This document shows, piece by piece, positions 24,812 to 36,246 of a stretch of DNA of 64,000 bases. The position numbers and the translations under genes were made by a program. Positions within the stretch are counted from its first letter, which is position 1. Each line of letters starts with the position of its first letter. The notes below the pieces were generated by a model, which worked only from the letters and a program-made list of their open reading frames with translations, ran no database searches and was not told the origin of the DNA. Source of the stretch: Macrotrachela quadricornifera (lineage: Eukaryota > Rotifera > Eurotatoria > Philodinida > Philodinidae); assembly GCA_022393335.1 (NCBI GenBank), contig JAJEKB010021158.1, positions 1,200,604-1,264,603 of the forward strand. The letters are read 5' to 3'.

Positions 24812-25806
24812 ATGGGTAGAAAACGAGTTAAAAAACAACGAAATTCAATGGATTTAACTGACAGTGGTTTGTAATTTTTGATTGAATATATTTGATGAAA
24901 TATTATTTTAAAATATATTTAAGAATTAGCTATGCTTAGAACAACTTCAAAATTATCTAATAAAGGTAATATATATTTTAAAATAAATATTAATTAGTTT
25001 TTTTTGTTTCTCTTTTAAATAGAAATAAATTTATGGCATAAAGTATGTTAGAATTTTTTTTTGTTTAAGATTATGAAAAATGAAAATAAATTTTATATTT
25101 ATTTAATATAGGAATTTCTTCGAAAATATCCATCTGGTACACTTGATAAAGAAACATTTCTTAAAACATATCAAGAACTTTATCCAAAAAATGATACATA
25201 TTATTCATTCGAGTATATATATTTATTATATATAATATAGTTTATTTATATTTATTATTTATATATAGAACATTATTTAATATAATAGATGTAAATCATG
25301 ATAATGTTATTGATTTTAATGAATTTCTTTTTCTTGCTGCTATTGGAAATCAAACAGGTAGTTTAGAAGAACGACTTGATATTGCATTTGAATTGTAAGT
25401 TTTCTTTTTTTTCCAATAGATTTTTTTATTAAAATATTTTTATTTTTAGATGGGATACTTCTAGTGATGGATTACTTGATGTAAATGAATTAGGTTATCT
25501 CATTTCAGCTATGGTAAAAAGTTCTTGTTTTTTTTCTTATTTGGAATTAATTTATTTGAAAATTGTTAGTATGACCGTCTTGGAATAAAAGATCGTCAAG
25601 GTGATCTAGAACCACATCGACGTGCAAAAGCAATTATTAATCAACTTGATATAACTGGTGACAAAAAATTAAATAAAGATGAATTTATTAATGGGTATAG
25701 TTTTTGAAAATTATTAATCAATATTTGTATTTATAGTTTTTTTTTTGTATTTATTAGTTGTAAAAATGATCCAGTCCTCAAAGACCTTCTTGCTCCTGAT
25801 TCTTAA
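24812..25806 (+). CDS. NCS/recoverin-type EF-hand calcium sensor, copy E (divergent)
   Basis: Exons: 24812-24866, 24924-24965, 25023-25042, 25112-25212, 25269-25394, 25450-25513, 25570-25694, 25758-25806 (193 aa), the same eight lengths as A-D. EF loops: DVNHDNVIDFNE (Asn in place of the usual Gly6), DTSSDGLLDVNE, DITGDKKLNKDE. It is the only copy starting Met-Gly (MGRKRVKKQ), so N-myristoylation is possible, although position 6 is Val rather than Ser/Thr; the basic cluster could itself help membrane binding. It lacks most of the shared upstream block and its introns are unrelated, so it is the oldest branch of the array. Confidence 0.88.
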
Positions 25807-27600
25807 TTATTCTATTAAATAAAATTTTTAATAAACTAATTGTACATCATAAAATGATTTCTATCTTTTCAATTAATAACGAATGCGCTATATTGGATGG
25901 TCACGTTTTGCAGTTCAGTTTTTATTCACTTAATATATTATATTCAAAAAAAACCAAATATCTAGGTACAAGATGTACCGTGAGTTTTGTTTTCAAAATC
26001 GACACTATAAAAATGATATACGCCTTTTCTTACTTACTAACTAATAAGGTTCATTAAAATAAAACCAAAGTACATCACAAAATACAGTATGAAAAGCTTT
26101 ACAACTTGCGCAGAACAATTTTAAAATGATGAAAAAGAATTGAAATCATGTGGTGTCAGAGAAAACATCGTTTTAACACAGTTAAAAGGACACCGATCGA
26201 TAATGTCGTAGATGTGTCATCTCTCTAGATGTCACTTTTAATATATTGCAATGATGGACCATGAAACTTTGCGCACTTCTGTCTATTTATTTTGGTTTTT
26301 ATTCAAGATAAAAAAAATTTTTTGAAGACTAAATAGTATTAGGCAGTTTATCACTTTTGAGATATTATGAATGAGAACTGTGATATCGATAATTTTGTTC
26401 TTTTAGACATCGAATATGAAAAATAATATTATAGATTGATAGAATTTTTTATGCTCTACAAAATAACACATTGATCATATTTATCATTAAGTTCGCTATC
26501 AGATTATATATGATGGCACAGTTGCAATGAATACGATTTTTATATAACATGCTCAAGTAAGTAAAACATGAGTGAAGACAGCCGATATGACTAGTCTGAA
26601 ATGTCCACATTACTCGTTAGGTCTAGTATGAAACGTCGTCCGTATCCATCATGACTAACCATCTTGTGGGGAAATATTCTTCAAACAGGTCTGGACTCAT
26701 CCAATATATAATAGAAGAAAATAAATGATAGATTTGAATACCCAATCCGACAATATTCAAAACCGAACGAGCATCCTGACGGCAGACTAAAACAATGACA
26801 TAGACTGACGTCGTTTTAACAGTCTAAATTACAGATGGACTCTCGTACTTACATCAGACAATTGGAAACCTATCGATATCAAGTGACTTTGACTAGTCTG
26901 AAATGTCATCTGCACTCGTTATAACTAGTTCTTTTTTAAAGAATATACCGGCCACTGTAGTCTAGACAACTCTAAATAACTCACTTTCTTCAGAATATAT
27001 CTTGTCAATTCGTTTAAACTGATTAATCATAAAAAGTACAAGAGTTAGAATGCAAGTAAAAAAACTTTTCAATATCTAAATCATTCCTTAAAAATAATCA
27101 ATGGACAATATTAAACGCATTTAAATCATGAACTAGACAGTAGAATAACAGTCTTTTTATTATCTGTCTTGTGCTCAAATCTTTTCTGATTGAGAATCAA
27201 GATACATCTGTTATATTACGATTACGGAAAGTAATAATATGTATATTTTCGTATTATAACTATGCTGATCGTCAAGATGTTATGAATATTTTTCAAGATA
27301 GAACAATAATGAAAAAGTCTGCTATAATTAACCATAAGATCAAAATTAGATCGTATACTTTGTGCATTCCTGTCCTCATATATCTTATAATTATTAGATG
27401 TACTTTATTTAAAAACAAACTGAAGAATAAATTAAATTTTTTTATATCATTACTTTATTTTTAAGATAAATTCTTAGTATTTTAAGTGTAAAAATATATT
27501 TAAATTAAGCAAAGCTAATTCAATTGTTGGTTGAAGATACCATCCTTTTAATTTAAAATTGAATCATCATACGAAAAACTCTAGTTTCTCTCAACATAGA
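25807..27600. other. Intergenic, no gene
   Basis: AT-rich. The word TGACTAGTCTGAAATGTC occurs twice, near 26588 and 26890, within otherwise diverged flanks, suggesting an old repeat. A 97-codon frame at 27171 is Ile/Leu/Lys-rich and not credible. Confidence 0.5.
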
Positions 27601-28972
27601 TAAAGCCAGTGACACAATAGAAGACCCTCCTAGGATAAATGACGCAAAAGACATATTAGAAGACCCCCTTTAAAAATCAATTTTTTAAAAATAATTTCGG
27701 CATCTTATTGATTTTTTTTGTATTTAAGTTTACAATAACATAAAACTTTAGTATAGACAACATTTTGTTTGTCCTCATAATGACGTGTCAATTTGGAGTT
27801 AGAAAATTTTTAAAAAATAGCTAATAGAAAGCGTCTATCTAATAAAGATTGCGTTTTCTTATCGAACACATGTCTTGGAATCATTTTAGTGCACTCTTCA
27901 GTTCATTCTGAAAAATTCTTTAGATTCTCTCGTAAAGAATCTCTTCACTAAAAAAATGTTTTCATAGTTACAGGATCCAATAGATGCAGTACATATTCGT
28001 GCTTGTAACGTATGAAGAGACCTTTGTAAAATAATAGCACATCAGGCAAAATACGGTTGTGTATTAATTAAAAGACCTCTCCATCCTCGAGTTTCTCCTA
28101 GAAATTCAGAAACATTTTATCGCAAAGCAGTCTTTCATATTTGAAAAAAGACACAACTTCATGTATGAACGTCGAAATTTGTTGTGTAACTATATCTTAT
28201 GAGTCTGAGAAGTCATTTGTCTTCTCAATAAGATCTAAAGATATTTTTTCAAACAGACAAATGAAAACACAAAATAATTACGTATTCTACTGTTTCTCCG
28301 AAAAATAACTCTATATATTGAGCTTAGCTTGCGATTAATAACTATGGTAGTTGTGAATTTCACTGTAAACGAATTCCATTTACATAATTAAACATCGACG
28401 CAAGCAACTAGCTTAAATAAGTTTAACAAAACAATTATTTTCTTTTTTCAGTTATTTAGTTATTGAGAAGCTTACATGCTGCCAGTGACAGGTTTTATTC
28501 TTACCAAAGAAGATTGCTACTGGATATTGTATCATGATGTTAGGGCAAGGAGGAAAAGCTGAATTCAAAACTTCAAATGATGTCAAGAGACTTCATAAGA
28601 CTTTGTGAGCATTCATGGAACTTCATGAGACTTTAGAGACTTCATAAAACTTCACAACTGAAGTCTGCTGTTTCCCAGTTACCTTATGATACATTGATTG
28701 TATTAGTCTAAGAGCAGTTTCTACCAACGATGGTCTACTTTTCTTCATAGGATAATACCCATTTCTTACTTATTCTACGCGTCTGAAACAAGTGAAATAA
28801 ACTCATTTACTAATGATACATTCGACAAAAATGAATTGAAGCTGCAGTTTATTGGCGAGATTGCCAAAAAATATGATCTTTCTGAGGAACATAATAGAAG
28901 ACCCTCCTTATAACTTATAAACGATAAGACAGAATAGAAGATCCGGGGTCTTCTATTGTGTCGCTGACTTTA
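27601..28972. mobile_element. TIR-bounded element, ~1.37 kb, non-coding
   Basis: The left end TAAAGCCAGTGACACAATAG and the right end, read inward on the minus strand (TAAAGTCAGCGACACAATAG), are inverted repeats of about 30 bp continuing into AGAAGACCC. Further AGAAGACCC copies lie just inside each end (near 27650, 28892 and 28933). No transposase frame is present. A target-site duplication was not evident, so superfamily is open. Inside (about 28575-28665) is a short imperfect repeat built on GACTTCATAARACTT. Confidence 0.65.
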
Positions 28973-29375
28973 ATTATTTAAGCTTTTGATTAATTTTTGA
29001 TTGTGAGCTATTTTATGAAGAATATTACTTTGTCAGAGTAAAAAATAGATTGTATATTCGACTAGATTTCTGATTTTTATGAGAAAGTACATAGTTATAA
29101 TTACTTCATTGATAGTATTGAACAATATGCATAAAAATTTGTTACATCACATGACCCTTTCATTTTTTAGCGATCTAAATACTTCTGTGAGATTAGTTAC
29201 CGAAGTCACTCTGCTTTCAATTCTAGATAATTTTTAAAATTTTCGTTGACTAATAAAATCTGAGAATAAGAATTTCATTAATCAATAATTACCATCAAGA
29301 AGAATTTTTATTTGATTTACATAAAATTAAACACATATTTCATGTATGATTGTTCTTTTTTTTTTTTGAATGTTC

Positions 29376-31635
29376 TCAGGCTCCACATGGTTCTTTTCCT
29401 TTGCAACCATATCCAGCCTGTCCATCACATGCATAAACAACAAATGTTGATATTGCATATTGCCATTCATATCCTCCACCTGTTGCAGTAACTGCATATG
29501 TACAACAACCATAATCAATAAAAGACATATCTACTTGTTGTGACTTGTCCCAGTTTTCTCGATCGAAAATAATTGTATTGAATTTAGCACATCGTGTACC
29601 ATTATAATACCAGTTTGGTTGTACTTTAAAGTCCACTTTAACTTGATCACCTAGTGAATGAACTGGTGGTGTTTGTATTTTTAATGTAAAATGATCTTGA
29701 CCATCTGGAGTTACCACAAATCCATGTAAAGGTTCGATAGTAAAACCTGAAAAACAATCAAAATACCATAGAATAAATAATGCTAGACAGTTAATTGAAA
29801 TCTATAACTAACCTGTATTTGCATTGCCACAATAAGAAGGCCATTGATCAGGTAAATTGAACAACTGTTCAGCTTGAGGCGATATACCATATGCAAATGA
29901 TAGATAAACTGTACTTACGTATCTATATATTAACATGTGATTATTATTTCGTTAATTAAAACCGTACAATATACACTTACTCATCACTATCGAAATCACC
30001 ATGAGCAGCACGTGCTCGAATGGTTTTGACTGGTCTATCTTTTGTTTCAAAATAACTTAAGCATGGAACTTTACCAATACGAGATTTTTCTAAATCACAT
30101 ATCTCTGGTGAATCATATCTCTACAATAATGAAAATCTTTTTTTTTACATTTTATCTAATCATTTTTTTATTGGAAAAAAACAAAATTTGAAATATAAAT
30201 TCTATAGCAGACATACTTCTTCAGAACAAATCCGAAAAGGAGAATAAGTTGGTATATATAGTGCGTCTTTTTTTCTGAATATAGAGGGAGGAGTGAGGTA
30301 GCGAATACTCTAAAGTCACACTGAGATTAAAATATTATTTTCAAGTAACTGTCAGAAGGAACAATAGATCTTTTACATCTAATGATTTTTTTAATGGCAA
30401 TTTATTTTCTTAAATATAGCATCAAGATATCTGATAAAATCATTCCGTAAGTTTTTAATTGATCTACTAGCAAATTATGGTATCACAAAGAAAATTCTTC
30501 TTGGATGGAATATTCAGTCTCATAGAAAAATTAAAACAAAGCCAGTTTTAGGCAAATTTTTTTGAGTATCAGATATTTCAACAAGAGAGTATTTATTTTG
30601 CGTGAAAATTTCAGATCGAAATAATTTTCTTTCACTTTTTTACAAAATCGAATGTGTTCCGTAAAGAGCAGTGCGTATCTCTAACAGAAAAGCAAGATAA
30701 TCTTTTTTAGCTTTAGTGTGAGTATACTGAGGGTCCATAATCTCTATTTTTGTGGCTACCTTCTTCATGATGTAAGAAAAAGTCCTTTCGGTTTTGAACA
30801 GTTAAAGTTTGTTCTTTTGAACAAAAAAATGTTCATTAGTTTTGAAATTTAGCAATATGGTCTAAGAGATTTTGACATTATTTCATGCGTGAATTTGTAC
30901 ATGGTCCGTTTTTTTATCAAAAGAATCTATTATCATGTAAAAGATAGGATTCTCTTTAATTATCAATCAACATCAAGAAAGATTGTTTATCTCATAGATT
31001 TGCACAATTCTTATCGCAAGAGAAAAACATACTATTGCATTTCGTTGAATTTCAGGTATCCATTCTTCACCTTTATTGATCAAATTTGTTGGTAATGGAA
31101 ACCATGGTTGTATTTCAGTATGAGTTTCTGAATTATAAAACCAGCTGATCGGAAATGGGCCGATATCATTCATAGGATCAGTTCTATACCAACAGTTGTT
31201 CTTCAAAACAATACCACATTTAAAGAAAAAAATAACAATTTTTTTTTAATTATATTTTACTTTTGTAAATTCTGGATAATCAGGATTTAAATTAAACATG
31301 GTAAAACCTTGTGAAGCTGGCTAAAAAATATTTCATGATTATTTTTTTGTTCATATAACAAGTTCTTTACTACTTACGGAATCTGCTTCAGCACCGTCAG
31401 GTTTATATTTAATCATATAAGTTTCATTTTGTTTCGATCTCCATCCTTGTATATCAAAACGAACTCTTAAATTTTCATAATCATATAATAATTGTTGAAC
31501 ACCTTGTGTAGGTGTTTGCCATGAATATAATCCACTTATATTTAATATTGCTTGAAATTGTTTTGGAAAACCTTTTTGACATAAACATTGATTAATAAAT
31601 AAAATTAATAGCAATGAAAATATAGTTAGTCGCAT
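29376..31635 (-). CDS. Secreted protein of unknown family, six exons
   Basis: Exons on the minus strand: 31635-31378, 31320-31261, 31200-31033, 30120-29981, 29922-29813, 29746-29376. All junctions are gt-ag, phases match, and the joined frame is 368 aa. Residues 1-19 (MRLTIFSLLLILFINQCLC) form a signal peptide, so the product is extracellular or lumenal. The mature part is rich in aromatic residues and contains about ten cysteines, including NNCWYRTDP at the start of exon 3 and a Cys-rich tail (CCTYAV, ACDGQAGYGC, EPCGA). I do not recognise the family. Intron 3 (30121-31032, 912 bp) is much longer than the others (57-75 bp), with no second gene seen in it. Confidence 0.75.
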
Positions 31636-33225
31636 TTTTCAAACTTGTTGTATTTTATACGCAATAGTCTGATAAAAATATTTAAGAAAATGATAAGAAA
31701 CAAGTCATTTTTATATATAAAATGTTTGCGTTGTCATCATGAACATAGATGTCATATTACGATTTCAAGTGTATCATTATCTGCAATTGAAGCCACAAAT
31801 AAAGTTAGATATGCGTAGTTCTTTTTTTTCTCTTACAATGCATTCACAATCCTCATTTTGCATATATTCTCAGTTGAATGAGAAATATTCTTGATGACCA
31901 ATGCAGAAAACATGAGTAAAGTTACGAGTGGTAAATATTTTATCATTAACTGATAATATAAAGTTGACTTTTAACACATTATGTCACCCTACAAGGAGAT
32001 GTGAATCAATCGTTGTAGATACAATCTTACTTCTATTACATAGTTTTCACTCTCGATTAGAAACAAAGTTAATATATCTAATTTTTTAACATGATTTTCT
32101 CGTGAAATTTCTTTGTGATAAATTTTTACATAATGGAAAATAAAGATCTTCAAAATATTGTATTTGTCTTAGAACAGTTGAACGATGGTGCTAAATGGTA
32201 CGAGAGATTGGTTCTACTCAACTATCAATTAACAGGTTTCAAAAAGAAAAACCACTGGAGTGTGCAAAGTGGATTAGAAACAATTTTCGGAACGATTAAA
32301 TATTGAAGATGTGCGCATACGGATAAATTCTGCATCTCTGCTCAGCAACTAATTTTCCATAAAGAGCAAGACAATTTTTATTGAGAACTTTAATGGTTGT
32401 TGATAGATAATTTTGATTTCATTGACAATATAATGTTGGATGTTGATGATTATTTATAACTATCGTTTTGTCTAGCATTGAAAATTTTGTTCTAATTAAT
32501 ATTTGATGATAAATCTTCATAAAAGCTAAGCTATAATCATCAATTGGATAAATAACAGAAAAACTATTTAGAATTTTAAAATCTGATGTATTAGCTAAAT
32601 AAATACGAAAATTATTGGAAAACTGCAGCAAAATCGATTTACAAAAATGACAAACGTTTTTTCTGTCTTACATCAAAATTAATGATGCATCTTTACTGTA
32701 TGCCTCCGAACTCTCGCTATCAAACTATCAAGTATGGTTTTTCTATTGACATAAAAATACACTTTTTTGCTTCTTCTTCTTATTATTAGGATATTATCAA
32801 AATAATGCTTGATCAATATACGAAATACTTTTATGAAAACCTCATTATTGATACTGTTTTCAGTTTTTATAACTAAGCCATAATTTCAGTATTATAAATG
32901 CCAGACAGCAAATGCACAGGATTCAAAACTGATTTGAACTATATAATCAGTAAGTCATTTGGCAATTTCTCTTGCCGTGCTGCGATCTAGATCATGGTTT
33001 TTAGAATCTTTTATAGAAGGTATTGTCAACTGAAGATTCGTTCCCACATCTTATCTAGTTCGTCTTTGATAAAACTTTGATATCAATTTGAATAGTATTG
33101 TTACCGAATTTATATCGAAAAAAGGAAGAGAGAAAAAAAAATTATGTAAACAAATTAACGAAAAGAATAATACAATAATGTAAATAACATGAATCGTAAC
33201 AATAATTGAGCCTATGACGTCTATG
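31636..33225. other. Intergenic, no gene
   Basis: AT-rich. A plus-strand 63-codon frame at 32115 has fairly balanced composition (NDGAKWYERLVLLNYQL) but no start or splice context that I trust and no family match. Confidence 0.45.
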
Positions 33226-36180
33226 CTAATCTAAAATTAACTTTTTACTAATTATTCTAAATAAAGCTCTTGAATTATTTCCACTCTTAATCAGATAAAT
33301 TAATCTGTAATTAGGATCCTCATCATCAATAATATGAGTTGTATCAGAAGATTTTTTATTTGATTCCGATATGTCATGAATAGTTTTGATATCACTTTCG
33401 AGATCATCAGATTTAAGAATTCTACATACAATTGAATTACCTCCCTTTATTGGATTAAAAAATGAGAATGCAATACCTTTATTTAACTCACTGATACGAT
33501 AAATAATCGTACCTTCAACTCCATAATATCCTACTTTTTTACAAACGGAAAATTCAGTTTTATTTCCTCTTCTTATTTCTTCCGAATAATTTTTATCAAT
33601 AGTTCCATATTCAAAATATTGATTATGTGAAACGAAATGATTAAAAGTAAAATTTTCTATTGCCATATCTATCGTTCTTCCATTTCTTGTAAAGTTAGAA
33701 ACTAAAGTATTAACTTGTGTAAAAACAAAATACTGCGGAAAAGTAACTTGCAATACGGTATGCGCAATAGGTTTTACATAATTCCATTGCTCATCAGAAA
33801 AGCAGCTTTTAAAATCAATTCCAAACTCAGAATCAAAAACAGCTATTCCTATTCTTCGTCCAACAAAAAATCCCGTACCAACTGCTTTCACCTCATAACT
33901 ATCTCGATCTATACCAATACCTGAACTAACGCCTAAACCTATTCTAATATCAAATACAGATACTTTTCCTTCTATTAACGCAGCATAAAGTTCAAAACCA
34001 TTATAACCTCCAAATTTAGCACCTATTTGCGCTTTAAATATTTCAAAATCAACTTTTGCAAAATTACTTTTACTTTCTGACATTATTTTAAATAGCGCTG
34101 CTTTAGCTTCAATGCTTATTGTTATAAAAATATCATCTTCAATTGAAATACCGGCAGATGCATAAAAAAGTACATCATTTTTTCCTTCAACTGCTTTATA
34201 TTCTGCTTTGGGATTCTCTCGTAGAAAATCATAAATAATTTTAAAGGCTTCTTTTAAATCAATATTATTCGTTGAAAGTTCAGGTAATTCTAAATCTTCT
34301 ATGTTTTCATGCTTAATCTTCACTTGATTTATCTCACTGATTAACGATTGAATATGACTATTCACAATATGATCAACAAATGAAATGAAAGAATGAATTA
34401 AATTAATCTCGTGTAATACAGTATTTCTTTTTCCAATATCTCGATGAACACCTTTTGCTAAAAAATTAATCAAAGATTTATCAAATCCAATTTTTTCTAA
34501 CTTTTTCAGTTCGTGATCTGGATTGCTGCTTATGTTTTTATAATTTGAAAATGGAGTTAATAATAAAATTTGAATTGCAACTCTTGTAAATTGATAAACA
34601 TTAACACCTGTTGGATCATATGGTTTTCCGAATTTTGATTCAGGTGGTTTAAGACATTGCCAACCAGTTAAAATAGCTTGTGTTCGAGTATTAGAATCAA
34701 AGAAAAATCCATTACCAAAATCTAATATTATAACATTAATATGATTTTGATTATTTTTATCATTTTGTTCGATCATTATATTATCTAATGATAAATCACC
34801 ATGACAAATACCTAATTTTTGCACTTGATTGATATAATCTCCAATAATTTCGATTAACTTTATTCTAGCTAATGCACTTTTATGAAATATATTATTTTTA
34901 TCTTGTAAAATTTGATCTAATTTATTGCCTTTAATATAAAGCATTGCAAAACCAATTAAATTTCCATTTTCAAATACTTGAGCTTGACATAGATTTGGCC
35001 AAATTGAAGATAATTTATTTAATATAGTCATTTCTGATCTTATTATTGATGGAATAGGTATTTTAAATTTTTTTACAACAAATTTATCAGTATCCTTTTG
35101 TATTAAATATACTTCACTATGATATCCGGCACCTATAGTTGTGGCAAAATGTTTTAGATTTTCCCAATGAAGTATAGGATTCGATAAGTCAGTTTGATAC
35201 ATAGACCAATTCTTAGTACCTTCTCCAATAAATAAATGCTTTAACTGATCATCTTGTCCTAAATAATAAATATCAATAGCTTTTTGATAAGGACGAACAG
35301 CTGTAATTCCTGAAATAGCATTAGATAATGAAATAATTTCATCTGAATTCCAAGTATAATTATTATATACACCATTATAATTATGATGAACACAATTACC
35401 ATTTCCAATAAAATAAACATCAACATTATCTTCATGTTGAACTACTGTAAACTCATTATTTCGAGCAATTGTTGAATTTGAAATAGATCCTCTATCTTGA
35501 TAAGACCATCCAGTAAAATCCGCAACAACTGCATGACATACATGTCCATCTGTATTACAATAGAATAGATTTATACAATTATCAGTTCGAGTAGCAGATA
35601 AATTTCCATTTGAAATATTAATACCTTCCAAAATTCTTTCATTTTTATATATCCAATTGGTATGATCTCCTATATGTATATGTATAATTTGACTAGATTC
35701 CAAAAAATATAAGTCAATTGCTTCTCGTTTTGTACGTAGAGCAAATAAACTTGTATGATTAGATGAGTGATATATTTCTTCTTTCTCATATTGCCAATTT
35801 GTATTTGGAGAAGCATGCAAATGTAAGAGAACACCATCATTATTAAAACAATACACATCAATATCATTTTCCCATCTGACAGCAACAGGAGGTTCAGTTA
35901 TTCCTTCAATTAAAACTTCATTATTGTATGTCCAATTTATGTAATCTCCAGTCCATAAATGTACTAAATTTCTATTATAAGTTAAAACATATATGTCAAT
36001 ATTATTTTCATATCGAATAACTGCAGGTTTTCCATAAACAGAATTCCATATAATTTCATTTTGATAAGTCCATCCAGTAAAATTATTTGCCCAATAATGT
36101 TTTAAATTTCCATCTTTTTGTGTAACATAAACATCTATGAAGTCATCTATGCGTATAGCTGAAATATGACTATTTCCCAT
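33226..36180 (-). CDS. Lectin-like propeller / protein kinase / actinoporin-like fusion protein
   Basis: A single open frame of 984 aa. Residues 1-340 contain seven repeats of about 47 aa patterned AxRxxxxIDVYxxxxDGxLxHxW...NW, as in PLL-type/fucolectin-like seven-bladed propellers. Residues 341-600 are a protein kinase domain: glycine loop IGAGYHSEV (349-357), VVKK with Lys370, HGDLSLDN (Asp462, Asn467) and DFG (487-489). All catalytic residues are present; HGD replaces HRD, as in several atypical kinases. Residues 660-795 are Gly/Ala-rich β-like sequence ending in VGTGFFVGRR. Residues 833-925 (YFEYGT, GVEGTIIYRI, IAFSFFNP) resemble the actinoporin/fungal-lectin fold by pattern only. No signal peptide is seen, so it is probably cytosolic unless an upstream exon exists. 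The gene is intronless within the coding frame, unlike most neighbours. Function is inference: a carbohydrate-sensing kinase linked to membrane binding. Confidence 0.8.
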   Translation of the reverse strand: MGNSHISAIRIDDFIDVYVTQKDGNLKHYWANNFTGWTYQNEIIWNSVYGKPAVIRYENNIDIYVLTYNRNLVHLWTGDYINWTYNNEVLIEGITEPPVAVRWENDIDVYCFNNDGVLLHLHASPNTNWQYEKEEIYHSSNHTSLFALRTKREAIDLYFLESSQIIHIHIGDHTNWIYKNERILEGINISNGNLSATRTDNCINLFYCNTDGHVCHAVVADFTGWSYQDRGSISNSTIARNNEFTVVQHEDNVDVYFIGNGNCVHHNYNGVYNNYTWNSDEIISLSNAISGITAVRPYQKAIDIYYLGQDDQLKHLFIGEGTKNWSMYQTDLSNPILHWENLKHFATTIGAGYHSEVYLIQKDTDKFVVKKFKIPIPSIIRSEMTILNKLSSIWPNLCQAQVFENGNLIGFAMLYIKGNKLDQILQDKNNIFHKSALARIKLIEIIGDYINQVQKLGICHGDLSLDNIMIEQNDKNNQNHINVIILDFGNGFFFDSNTRTQAILTGWQCLKPPESKFGKPYDPTGVNVYQFTRVAIQILLLTPFSNYKNISSNPDHELKKLEKIGFDKSLINFLAKGVHRDIGKRNTVLHEINLIHSFISFVDHIVNSHIQSLISEINQVKIKHENIEDLELPELSTNNIDLKEAFKIIYDFLRENPKAEYKAVEGKNDVLFYASAGISIEDDIFITISIEAKAALFKIMSESKSNFAKVDFEIFKAQIGAKFGGYNGFELYAALIEGKVSVFDIRIGLGVSSGIGIDRDSYEVKAVGTGFFVGRRIGIAVFDSEFGIDFKSCFSDEQWNYVKPIAHTVLQVTFPQYFVFTQVNTLVSNFTRNGRTIDMAIENFTFNHFVSHNQYFEYGTIDKNYSEEIRRGNKTEFSVCKKVGYYGVEGTIIYRISELNKGIAFSFFNPIKGGNSIVCRILKSDDLESDIKTIHDISESNKKSSDTTHIIDDEDPNYRLIYLIKSGNNSRALFRIISKKLILD

Positions 36181-36200
36181 TCGTAAATTACGTATTTTAT

Positions 36201-36246
36201 CTAGAACAAAAAAAATTATTTAGTATTTTTCCTTTTTTCTACATAC
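36201..36246 (-). other. Possible 5'-UTR intron of the propeller-kinase gene
   Basis: On the minus strand, GTATGT at 36246-36241 and TTCTAG ending at 36201 would bound a 46-bp intron 20 bp before the start codon. The sequence just upstream (36262-36292) reads GITEPP in one frame, the same blade-boundary string as residues 93-98 of the protein. This suggests a decayed extra blade; the frame does not join the main one. Confidence 0.3.
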
